Positions 1 to 7,887 of a stretch of DNA of 64,000 nt are shown here, in pieces. Each line of letters opens with the position of its first letter. Within the stretch, counting starts at the first letter, position 1. The stretch spans positions 62,001 to 126,000 of the forward strand of contig JANOQN010000011.1 in assembly GCA_031422315.1 (NCBI GenBank), read 5' to 3'. The notes under the pieces were generated by a model that had not been told where the DNA came from, ran no database searches, and saw nothing but the letters and a program-made list of their open reading frames with translations. The translations under genes were made by a program, and so were the position numbers. This DNA is from JANNYA01 sp031422315 (GTDB taxonomy: Bacteria > Pseudomonadota > Gammaproteobacteria > Xanthomonadales > SZUA-5).

Positions 1-172
1 CAGCAAACGGCGCATTGGCGTGCCTTGGGCGCTGCGCATGCACGTGTAGGTGTGGCTCGCCAGCGTTGCCCGAATTGTCGACCGAGCCTAGCCTGTCGCC
101 CACACCGTAGAACAACACCCAAACGACGTTCGCAAGCATCAGCAGTAGTGGAATGATGGCGCCTGAGTTCAT
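1..172 (-). CDS. M23-peptidase-like fragment (partial at window edge)
   Basis: A minus-strand reading frame opens with ATG at 172 and runs off the left edge. It encodes a hydrophobic stretch (about residues 4-20, GAIIPLLLMLANVVWVLF) followed directly by VDNSGNAGEPHLHVHAQ. The latter matches the end of M23 (LytM) metalloendopeptidases, where NSGN..xPHLHxHxQ carries the last zinc histidines. A TGA stop lies four codons upstream of the ATG, so the usual long N-terminal domain and the HxxxD motif are absent. It is probably a deleted remnant or a short membrane-anchored derivative. The C-terminus is outside the window, so function cannot be judged. Confidence 0.45.
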   Translation of the reverse strand, partial: MNSGAIIPLLLMLANVVWVLFYGVGDRLGSVDNSGNAGEPHLHVHAQRPRHANAPFA

Positions 173-360
173 GAGTTGGGTTGCTCAGCATGCAGCCGAG
201 GTAATCTGGGAGCCAACACACGCTTGTCGCTACAGCGTGCGGGTTGCCAAGCTTTGAGCATCGTCTCAAATGCGCTAATCGAATCACATCTACAGCATGC
301 CAGCCTATGTAGATAAAACCTGCAAACTTGGCGCGTCTTGCGATTTACTTTCGCCCTGCC

Positions 361-582
361 TTAACTAGTCCAAAGCCGAACCCGTTTGCGCTTATCGGCG
401 GGGTTGGCCTCGGTTTGATCAACGAGCTTGGCGGCAACTGCTGCGGTTTGGTAAACGCCGGGGTTGTTGCGCACTTCGCAGCTTACCAGCACGGTAGCTG
501 CAGCGTTGGCGTAGCCGATTTCATCGGAGATTTGTGCGATCACGGCGGGGGTTAGCAGATAATCAATGAAGGCGTGTGAGCC
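361..582 (-). pseudogene. C-terminal remnant of a polyamine ABC transporter binding protein (PotD/PotF type)
   Basis: The frame reads HAFIDYLLTPAVIAQISDE, then IGYANAAATVLV, and ends KRKRVRLWTS. This is the pattern of the last ~75 residues of spermidine/putrescine periplasmic binding proteins (FIDYLL.P...A.I....GYANAN...., ending RLWTR). Everything upstream, including the signal peptide and ligand pocket, is missing because the SDR gene stop codon lies at 593. It is therefore a decayed 3' end, not a functional gene. The family assignment comes from motif memory only. Confidence 0.5.
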
Positions 583-592
583 GTAAAATCTA

Positions 593-1390
593 CTATAGCG
601 ACCGCGTCCTTCCGCCATCTACTGGCAAGTTAATCCCGTTGATGTAGCCCGCCATTGGTGAGCACAAAAACGCAATAGCGGCGGCGATCTCACTCGCTTC
701 GGCGAAACGGTTCGCGGGCACGTCTGCAAGCATCGCTTGCTCAACTTCAGTTCGGGTGCGCGCGAGTTTTTGCGTGCGATTAGTGATGATCTGCTCGAGC
801 CTTGCGGTGCGCGTGTAGCCGGGTAGAACGTTGTTGACAGTAATGCCGTACGGGCCGACTTCGCCGGCTAGCGTTTTGGCCCAGCTGGCCACGGCGGCGC
901 GAATGGTGTTTGATACGCCCAAATCTTTCAGCGGCTCTTTCACTGAGGTTGAAATGACGTTAACTATCCGGCCGAAGCCGCGCGCTTGCATGCCGGGCAG
1001 CAGCGCTTGCACCAGTGCGTGTGCCCCTAGCAGCTGCTGTTGAAAGGTTTGGATGAATTCGTTTTGTTTTGCCGAATGCACCGGTCCGGGTGCGGGGCCG
1101 CCGGAATTGTTGATCAATATCGTAATGGCATCTGTTACGGTTTCGCTTACCAATCCGGCTTTACTTAGCTGCTCAGCGACGTTTATATCGCTCATATCCA
1201 GCACTAAATAGCGATGCTTTTGATTAGCCAGCGGCGCAGGCAATGAATGAAGCGCGGCGGCGAGCGTTGATTCAGTGCGCGCTGCCAAAATAACGCTCGC
1301 ACCCAGGTCAGCAAGCGCTTGTGCGCTAGCCAAGCCGATGCCCGCACTGGCACCGGTGATCAGCGCGCGGTGGCCTTCAAGCGACAACAT
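593..1390 (-). CDS. SDR-family oxidoreductase, atypical active site
   Basis: This is a short-chain dehydrogenase/reductase of 265 residues, the usual length. The Rossmann motif TGASAGIG lies near residue 13 and the NNSGG motif follows the fourth strand. VNNVLPGYTRT and the C-terminal NLPVDGG are standard FabG-like landmarks. The canonical YxxxK catalytic pair is not present. Where YSASK is expected the protein reads VSNTIRAAVASWAK, so Tyr and Lys are replaced by Ser and Arg. I recall a divergent SDR subgroup with SNTVR at this place. Substrate is unknown. It starts 5 bp after the fadD stop and is the last gene of a lipase-fadD-SDR operon, suggesting a role in fatty acid or lipid metabolism. 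Confidence 0.85.
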   Translation of the reverse strand: MLSLEGHRALITGASAGIGLASAQALADLGASVILAARTESTLAAALHSLPAPLANQKHRYLVLDMSDINVAEQLSKAGLVSETVTDAITILINNSGGPAPGPVHSAKQNEFIQTFQQQLLGAHALVQALLPGMQARGFGRIVNVISTSVKEPLKDLGVSNTIRAAVASWAKTLAGEVGPYGITVNNVLPGYTRTARLEQIITNRTQKLARTRTEVEQAMLADVPANRFAEASEIAAAIAFLCSPMAGYINGINLPVDGGRTRSL

Positions 1391-1395
1391 AGCCG

Positions 1396-3066
1396 TTATT
1401 TATCGCGCAGTTCGCGCCGCAAAATTTTGCCGACGTTGCTTTTGGGCAGATCATCCCTAAACACAATGAACTTAGGTTTTTTGTAGCCGGTGAGCTGTTC
1501 TTTGCAAAATTCTTGGATGTCTTCAGCGGTCAAATTAGGATCTTTTTTGACGACGAACAAGCGCACTGCTTCACCTGAGTTTTTATCAGGCACGCCTACC
1601 GCTGCGCATTCTAAAACGCCAGGATGTTGCACCACAACTTCCTCAATTTCATTCGGGTAGACGTTAAAGCCGGACACCAAAATCATATCCTTCTTGCGAT
1701 CAACGATTTTAATGAAGCCAGTATTATCCATGATGGCAATATCGCCGCTTTTGAAATAGCCAGCTTTGGTAAAGTGCTGTGGATTTTCATGCGCGCGCTG
1801 CCAGTATTCGCGCATGACCATCGCGCCTTTCATACAAATTTCGCCGCGTTCGCCAATCGCCACCGGGTTGCCATCATCGTCGCAAATTTGCACATCCGCG
1901 CCCGGCATGGGCACGCCAACGGTGCCGGTGTATTCACGGCTGTTCGCCGGGTTGCAAGTAATACCGGAGGAGGTTTCGGTCATGCCAAAGCCTTCAATAA
2001 TCGGGCAGTTGGTAATTTTCATCCAGCGCTCAGCAACCGCCGCTTGCACCGCCATGCCGCCGCCATTGCTGACTCGCAGCGAGCTAAAGTCGACTTCAGC
2101 AAAACTGGGCTGATTGATCAAGCCGTTGAATAGCGTGTTGACCGCCGGGAACACATGGAAGCGGTGCTTTTTCAGCTCCGCAATCATGCCGGGTAAATCA
2201 CGCGGATTAGTAATCAGCAGATTGCAGCCGCCGGTGCGCATGCCGAGCAAGCAGCAGGTAACCAATGCAAACACGTGATAAAGCGGCAGTGCCGTAACGA
2301 TCAGTGGGCTGTCGATTTTCGGTTCCACATCCAACACTGGTTTGAGCCAGGCATGCGACGACAGCAATGCGCCGATCAGTGTGCTATGCAAAAGCACCGC
2401 GCCTTTGGATACGCCAGTCGTGCCGCCGGTGTATTGCAAAAAGGCAATGTCAGTCGCCTTGCTGCTGACCTTGGCAAAGCCCGCCGCTTTGCCCTGCGCA
2501 AGCGCAGCATTAAAGCCAATCGATTTAGGCAAGCTAAAGCTAGGAATCAGCTTTTTGACATAGCGAATCGCAAAATTGGTAATCAAGCCTTTAGGAAAGC
2601 CAAGCTGATCGCCTACTTTCGCCAGCACCACTTGCTCAATTTGGGTTTTGCCAATGACTTCAGCCAGCGTGTTCGCCACATTTTCCAGCACCACAATAAT
2701 CTTGGCACCTGAGTCTTTCATTTGGTGCTCAAGCTCGCGCGGGGTGTAAAGCGGATTGACATTGACCACCACCATGCCAGCTCTCAAAACGCCGCACAGC
2801 GCAATCGGGTATTGCAATAGATTCGGCATCATTAGCGCGACGCGATCGCCGGCTTTTAAACCTTGACTTTGCAAAAATCCAGCAAATTGCTGCGACTTGG
2901 AATCCAACTCGGCATAGCTGAGTTTGACGCCCATATTTTCAAATGCCGTGCGCGGGCCGAATTTGTCGAAGCTTTCTTGGAAGAGATGATTCAGCGATTC
3001 ATATGCGCTGGTGTCAATGTCGGCAGGAACGCCGGCGGGATAGCTCTTAATCCAGGGTTTTTCCAT
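1396..3066 (-). CDS. fadD: long-chain-fatty-acid-CoA ligase
   Basis: This AMP-forming acyl-CoA synthetase activates long-chain fatty acids to acyl-CoA for beta-oxidation or lipid synthesis at the inner membrane. The P-loop-like motif YTGGTTGVSKGA, the motif EGFGMTETSS, YFKSGDIAIMD and the C-terminal KKPKFIVFRDDLPKSNVGKILRREL are all present. I chose ATG at 3066 because FadD proteins typically begin MEKPWIKSYPAGVPADID. A GTG at 3138 in the same frame would add 24 residues and overlap the lipase gene. With the ATG the protein is 556 residues, close to E. coli FadD (561). It lies between a lipase-like gene and an SDR gene on the same strand, with small gaps. Confidence 0.93.
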   Translation of the reverse strand: MEKPWIKSYPAGVPADIDTSAYESLNHLFQESFDKFGPRTAFENMGVKLSYAELDSKSQQFAGFLQSQGLKAGDRVALMMPNLLQYPIALCGVLRAGMVVVNVNPLYTPRELEHQMKDSGAKIIVVLENVANTLAEVIGKTQIEQVVLAKVGDQLGFPKGLITNFAIRYVKKLIPSFSLPKSIGFNAALAQGKAAGFAKVSSKATDIAFLQYTGGTTGVSKGAVLLHSTLIGALLSSHAWLKPVLDVEPKIDSPLIVTALPLYHVFALVTCCLLGMRTGGCNLLITNPRDLPGMIAELKKHRFHVFPAVNTLFNGLINQPSFAEVDFSSLRVSNGGGMAVQAAVAERWMKITNCPIIEGFGMTETSSGITCNPANSREYTGTVGVPMPGADVQICDDDGNPVAIGERGEICMKGAMVMREYWQRAHENPQHFTKAGYFKSGDIAIMDNTGFIKIVDRKKDMILVSGFNVYPNEIEEVVVQHPGVLECAAVGVPDKNSGEAVRLFVVKKDPNLTAEDIQEFCKEQLTGYKKPKFIVFRDDLPKSNVGKILRRELRDK

Positions 3067-3112
3067 GTGCTTCTCGCTCAAAGTGCTTTCAAAGTAGGCT
3101 TTCGCAGGGTGA

Positions 3113-3835
3113 TCAATCGGTCTTGCCGGTTTCGTCACGGAATATACCGCTTCGCAAGAAAAAAATGACGTGTTTTCTTACCTTTGCATCGCTGGGCAGC
3201 CAAGTGTGTTTGATCGGCAGTTGTAAATGCGCGGCTTGCCCAGCTAAATGCGTGCTGGCGACGGTGACTTTGCCATCGTGCGGCATGGGTAATTTCGGCA
3301 ACAGCCAGTTTTGGTTGGCTGCAACCCCGGCAATCACGCCAAAGTGCAGCGGTAAGCCGGGCAGGGTGCTTAAATAGCCATCGGCCTTGGTGCCGAGCGA
3401 AGTGCCCGCGGGCCCGTTGGTCAGCTTGAAATACCAGCGATCTTTTAACTGATCAACAATTTCACTGCCTTGATTAGGTGGGCCAAGCAAAACCGCGCGG
3501 TGAAAACTGATTTGCTCGGGCGCGCTAAAATTTGGATTGGCAAAATAGCTGCGCAGTAAAATCGCGCCCATTGAATGTGTCACAAAATTGATTCGCAGCG
3601 GATGCGCGTTTAGTTTCATTGATGGTGCCAAGGTTTGACATTGCAAAACTGCTTGCTTGACGTACAGGCTCAGCTCCGGAATCGGCAGCTTGCGCGATGG
3701 ATAGCCCTGGTTGACAACCAAATAACCCGCATGACGTAAATCGTTTGCCAGCCAAATCATGGAAGCTGCAGTTCGGCCTAAGCCGTGCAGCAATACGACG
3801 CATTCAACGGGTGGCGCGTGTTCTGTGGTGGTCAT
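3113..3835 (-). CDS. alpha/beta-hydrolase, lipase-like
   Basis: A 240-residue alpha/beta-hydrolase without a signal peptide. VVLLHGLGRTAASM forms the oxyanion-hole HG motif. The nucleophile elbow is NFVTHSMGAILLR (TxSMG, a GxSxG variant with Thr in the first place). GPPNQGSEIVD is the motif typical of PGAP1/EstA-like lipases, and KHTWLPSD supplies a plausible catalytic His near the C-terminus. It is the first gene of the lipase-fadD-SDR operon, consistent with release of fatty acids that FadD then activates. Substrate specificity cannot be read from sequence. Confidence 0.8.
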   Translation of the reverse strand: MTTTEHAPPVECVVLLHGLGRTAASMIWLANDLRHAGYLVVNQGYPSRKLPIPELSLYVKQAVLQCQTLAPSMKLNAHPLRINFVTHSMGAILLRSYFANPNFSAPEQISFHRAVLLGPPNQGSEIVDQLKDRWYFKLTNGPAGTSLGTKADGYLSTLPGLPLHFGVIAGVAANQNWLLPKLPMPHDGKVTVASTHLAGQAAHLQLPIKHTWLPSDAKVRKHVIFFLRSGIFRDETGKTD

Positions 3836-3909
3836 TTAATCGCCTACAATTTGCGGAATCATCCTACACGATCCTAAACCTTTTGATACTTTCGAGGCCG
3901 CTTGATATG

Positions 3910-3999
3910 GGCCAACGTGCGTCAAAGTGGTCTATGGACGCCGAAAAATTGTGTCGCATCAACCGAACGCTATCGCGTTGACGGTTAAAAAAGTTGGCC
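3910..3999. repeat. lone attC-like palindromic element
   Basis: The ends form a perfect 7-bp inverted pair (GGCCAAC at 3910-3916, GTTGGCC at 3993-3999), like integron R boxes. An inner 6-bp pair (CGTCAA / TTGACG) would be the L boxes. The core at 3953-3977 is identical over 25 nt to 30096-30120 in one attC-like site of the cassette array 26 kb away. The inner spacers are unequal (3 and 9 nt), so the fold is not textbook. It lies between the lipase gene and the end of the WGR-DUF4132 gene, outside any array. Confidence 0.5.
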
Positions 4000-4053
4000 A
4001 GCAGTTCATTCAACCCTGTGCTGCTTCCAGCTCAATTAAAACCGGAAAGCGCC

Positions 4054-7000
4054 TCACTCCAGCAACACCGCCATGCGATCCAGATCACGCAGCAGCTCGC
4101 TGACGGTAACATCGCTCAGCAAGTTAAAGCTTCGTTTGCCGGCATCGTTCCAACTGTTCGCCGCCATGAGCGTAAGCTCACCGACCGTTTGCTTTGGCTC
4201 GTAGCTCGGATCGCCCGCCGACAGTCCGGGTTCGAGCGCGATTTGCGCTTCCAGGTTATCGGGCAACGCTTTGTCAAACCAGCCAATCCAGCCCCCGTCT
4301 TGCGCGCCACCGCTGCGCCAGCCCTTGTGCGCCAAGCCATACACGCTGCCGGATGCAACACGCTTGCCTTTGAAACGCAGTAGGACTTTGCTTTGGCGTT
4401 CGTCATCACTGAGGCGATAGACCTCACGCCCGAGCTGTGGAAACGGCTGGATGATCTCGTAATCGGTGAACACTTGCCCAAACGCTGCGGCCTGCACATC
4501 AGAAATATCCAGCACATGCGGCAGGGCGATTTCAGTGCCCGCGGGCAGCTTGATTTCACGATCTTCGAAGTCGGCGTAGCTTAAATCTTCAGCAACGCGA
4601 AACAGCTGCTGTTCACCGTTTGCATCAATACTGGCCCAACACAGCCGCCTGACTAGATGCCGTAAGAGTGGATGTTGCACAAAGAATTGCTCGAATACCG
4701 CCAATGGCCAGCGCCGCGATTGGCACATGGCAAATTCCAGCCGCTGCATTTGATTTTGTGCGATCGCTTTGACGTCTTTTTTCAGGCCTTTCCAGCGCTC
4801 GCTGGCTGGATTTGCTTTTTCGGCATCATCGGTCTTGTTCGGTTTGGGCAAATCTTTTAGGCGTGCACCGCTGGCATCTAAGGCAAACGGACGCAGTGCT
4901 TCATCAAAGCCGACGGTAAATTGGCGCGGTCCAAAATCCAACGTGCAAGTACCGTTGTCATCCAAGTCCAAATCCGGCACCAGTCGATCCGCTAGCTCAT
5001 CGCTGCTCAAACCGCGCGCATCCGCAATCGCTTGGATTTTTCTGACTGCGTTTTCTTGCAGGCCTTTGAATTTGGCTTTTTGCGATATGCCGTGTAGCTG
5101 CATGAGTGCGTAGTCGCTGCCGATAGCGGTCAATACGTCCAAGCCTATCACTGCCCGCGCGTGCTGCGATTCACCGGGCCACGCGCGAATCAGTGGCGTT
5201 AGATTGCGCGCACACAAATCGCCGCCTAATAACCCGCAGCTCAAAAACGCCCAATTTTCTTTCGACGGCGCGCCGCTGGAATTCCATGCAGTGAATAAAT
5301 CCCACGCGAAAGTATCTAGCGATTCGGGTGTGCAGGCGGCTTTGACGATCTCAAGCCCGGCATAAGGGTCATCCAGGGCGGACACTTGCAGCATGGTGCC
5401 GAGCGCTTTCATAGCGCTAAGCGGCAGCAAATCACCGTTCAATAGGCGCGGGCGCGCCAAGCCGCCGGGCACGTAAAAGCTGGCGAGCTCACGCGGCTTT
5501 TGCGGCAGCGTGGCGAGCGGATCTTGCGCGAAAATAGCGTCCAGTAGCGCCTTTCCCGGCTCGCCCTGCAGACGTGCGCCCGCTTCAATGCGCGCCAGAT
5601 CAGCATTGTTGCGTAGCCAGCGCAGCGCAAATTCAGCAGCGGCTTTAGTCTTGTTTGAGATTGTCTGTGTGTCTATCAGCAACACCGCAACGCTGTCTTC
5701 CACGTGCAACCTTAGCCACGCGCCCGCCAGCGCACGGTGTTTTTTGTTGGTGTGCAGCAGCGCTGCGATTTGCGTAACCAATTCAGGGGCAAACACTGGC
5801 CCGGCCGCGTTTAAGCCGCTTGGCACATGCACGCGAATCAGGTTTTGCAGGCCGGGCAGGGCGTCTAAGCCATGCAGCGCGATAATGCCGCGCGGCGCGC
5901 CATCGTTTTGCCAGCCCGCACCGGTAAATAGAAAATGATTCCACATCAGCAGGCGCGCGGTGGGTGATAACACCGCCAAACCACTGATATGCGTGTAAGT
6001 TTCCCAATCGATTTTCGCTGGCGTGGCGGCGGTAAACTCTGCAAGGCATTGGGCGTAGTCATCGTGCCCAGACGTTATCAGCACGTTTCGCATCGCCTGA
6101 TTGATGCCGTTCATGTGCTGAAAAATGAGCGCCGCTTCTTTATGTGCTTTGACGCCTTCGAGCCGCGCCATATTGGGTTTGGGCATTTTGCTGAGCCAAG
6201 CCGCTAGTTCGTTTGTGGCCCAGGTGATTTTGGCAGCGGGTAAAGTCCAATTTTTAAGCTCGGGCCGAACGATTTTGGGCTGCGGTTTTAGCCAAGGCGC
6301 ATCGCGCAAAACCACTGGCAAACTATCCAGCGGGGCTTCTTGAGCGCTTAAGTCATCACCGCGTAAGCGCTCCAGAATTTTCTGCGCCGCTTCGCTCAGC
6401 TGCGCATTCAAAGCATCGATATCCAAGCCTGATGCCAGCCAGCGCTTGCACACGCTCTCCAAGGTTTTATTCTTTCCAGCCGCGCACAGCTCAAGCGCGG
6501 CTTTTGTGGCCAGCATCGGATGCTCGGAGAAGAAATCATCCGCCAAACCTTGATGCACTTTGTCGTCAATGCGTTTTAAGATTTCTTGATACGCCGCTTG
6601 GGTATTAAGTGCGGCGATCACTTCGCCAAATTTACGTTTTACCTCGCTAGTCGATTGGTTCTCCAGCAGCCGTAGCAGCATCGGTAGCGCGCGCTCGCCA
6701 AAGTGATAGGCTAAATTCACCGCCACCACGCGCAGCGGCTCGTAGTAATACGAATATTCAACTTGCCGCTCAAACACGCGCTGCGCTTGTTCAAAGCTCA
6801 GCTTGGCGTGGATCAGCTCAAAACCGTGCACTTGTTGGGTGGGCAAATCATCCAGTACGGCGATGGCGCTTTCGAGCAGCGCGGGCTCGGTGTTAAAGAT
6901 CGCTCCAATCACATACTGGATCGGTTTGATGTCAGGCCAAGTCGCGGATTCGGCTAGCAAGTCTTGATAGTCGGTATCGCTGCATTTGGCGAGCGCGTCC

Positions 7001-7824
7001 GCAAAAATTTCTAAGCGTGAAAAATGCTGAAAATAAGTGTTTTCGCCCAATTCGGAATAGCTGGCGTGTAGGTAGTGAATAAACTGCGCAAGCGCAAACC
7101 GCAGGCCGTGTTTGGCAATCGCGAATTTGGTCAACGTGCATTCGCCAGCCTGCATGTAGTTAACGCCGGCATAGGCAAAAATGGCCTGCCAAGCGGCGGG
7201 GTCAGTTGAAAGTAAATTGGATTTACTGACCGCCTGTTCGCGCTTTGGAAACTGTGCCAAAAACGCGGTGCCGCGTGGATCGTTGCGCTGCATCCAGTGC
7301 ATGCTGTGGTTGTGGTTGGAAAATTGCACCGCCAGCAATTCATCCACGCTTTTACCCGCAGGGCTTTTCCAAGCTAGGCCGCGCTGCGCGAAGAATATGC
7401 GCTTCCAAGCCGGCGTCATGACAAACCCAGTCGGTGCTGCTGAGGCTTTTGCTACGCTGCGCGGGCTAGCGCTCGGAGTTGGAGGCGTTTGAGGCGCTCT
7501 ATTGGTCTCAGCGCTGCTCGGCTCATCAGGGCTTGCTTTTACCGGTTTGGCAGCACTCTTTTTGGTGCTGGCAACGGCGCTGGCTGGCGCGGCTGGTTGT
7601 GCTGCAGCGCTCGCGTCCACACCCACTTCGGTGTAGCCTTTACCAGTTTTTTCACGAATCAGTTTAGCTACTTCAACTTCTGCTTTCGCATCGCTATCTG
7701 CGGATTTGCTTAAGCTCTGCCCGTTCGCACCAATACGACCATAGCGCACTGTGTAATCGCTTCCAGAATGCTCAATTTCCCAAAATTTTGCGGCTGTACC
7801 TTCTACGAGTTCAAAACGGCGCAT
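4054..7824 (-). CDS. WGR domain / DUF4132 protein (YehI/MolR-like)
   Basis: A 1256-residue cytoplasmic protein. Residues 1-65 form a WGR domain (FWEIEHSGSDYTVRYGRIG), a nucleic-acid-associated fold also found in PARPs. A low-complexity Ala/Pro/Ser linker covers roughly residues 70-130. The bulk is helical and HEAT-like. The last ~220 residues match the DUF4132 C-terminus (REIKLPAGTEIALPH, then GQVFTDYEIIQPFPQLGR, HKGWRSGGAQDGG). E. coli YehI/MolR have the same architecture and size; their biochemical role is not established. ATG at 7824 is preceded by AAGGA at good spacing. It is the last gene of the five-gene operon, 63 bp after the SWIM gene. Confidence 0.88.
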   Translation of the reverse strand: MRRFELVEGTAAKFWEIEHSGSDYTVRYGRIGANGQSLSKSADSDAKAEVEVAKLIREKTGKGYTEVGVDASAAAQPAAPASAVASTKKSAAKPVKASPDEPSSAETNRAPQTPPTPSASPRSVAKASAAPTGFVMTPAWKRIFFAQRGLAWKSPAGKSVDELLAVQFSNHNHSMHWMQRNDPRGTAFLAQFPKREQAVSKSNLLSTDPAAWQAIFAYAGVNYMQAGECTLTKFAIAKHGLRFALAQFIHYLHASYSELGENTYFQHFSRLEIFADALAKCSDTDYQDLLAESATWPDIKPIQYVIGAIFNTEPALLESAIAVLDDLPTQQVHGFELIHAKLSFEQAQRVFERQVEYSYYYEPLRVVAVNLAYHFGERALPMLLRLLENQSTSEVKRKFGEVIAALNTQAAYQEILKRIDDKVHQGLADDFFSEHPMLATKAALELCAAGKNKTLESVCKRWLASGLDIDALNAQLSEAAQKILERLRGDDLSAQEAPLDSLPVVLRDAPWLKPQPKIVRPELKNWTLPAAKITWATNELAAWLSKMPKPNMARLEGVKAHKEAALIFQHMNGINQAMRNVLITSGHDDYAQCLAEFTAATPAKIDWETYTHISGLAVLSPTARLLMWNHFLFTGAGWQNDGAPRGIIALHGLDALPGLQNLIRVHVPSGLNAAGPVFAPELVTQIAALLHTNKKHRALAGAWLRLHVEDSVAVLLIDTQTISNKTKAAAEFALRWLRNNADLARIEAGARLQGEPGKALLDAIFAQDPLATLPQKPRELASFYVPGGLARPRLLNGDLLPLSAMKALGTMLQVSALDDPYAGLEIVKAACTPESLDTFAWDLFTAWNSSGAPSKENWAFLSCGLLGGDLCARNLTPLIRAWPGESQHARAVIGLDVLTAIGSDYALMQLHGISQKAKFKGLQENAVRKIQAIADARGLSSDELADRLVPDLDLDDNGTCTLDFGPRQFTVGFDEALRPFALDASGARLKDLPKPNKTDDAEKANPASERWKGLKKDVKAIAQNQMQRLEFAMCQSRRWPLAVFEQFFVQHPLLRHLVRRLCWASIDANGEQQLFRVAEDLSYADFEDREIKLPAGTEIALPHVLDISDVQAAAFGQVFTDYEIIQPFPQLGREVYRLSDDERQSKVLLRFKGKRVASGSVYGLAHKGWRSGGAQDGGWIGWFDKALPDNLEAQIALEPGLSAGDPSYEPKQTVGELTLMAANSWNDAGKRSFNLLSDVTVSELLRDLDRMAVLLE

Positions 7825-7887
7825 GGTCGAATCCTTACTGATTTTTTAAAAAAATGGTGTGATGGAAATTGAAGTTGCGGATTGCCT

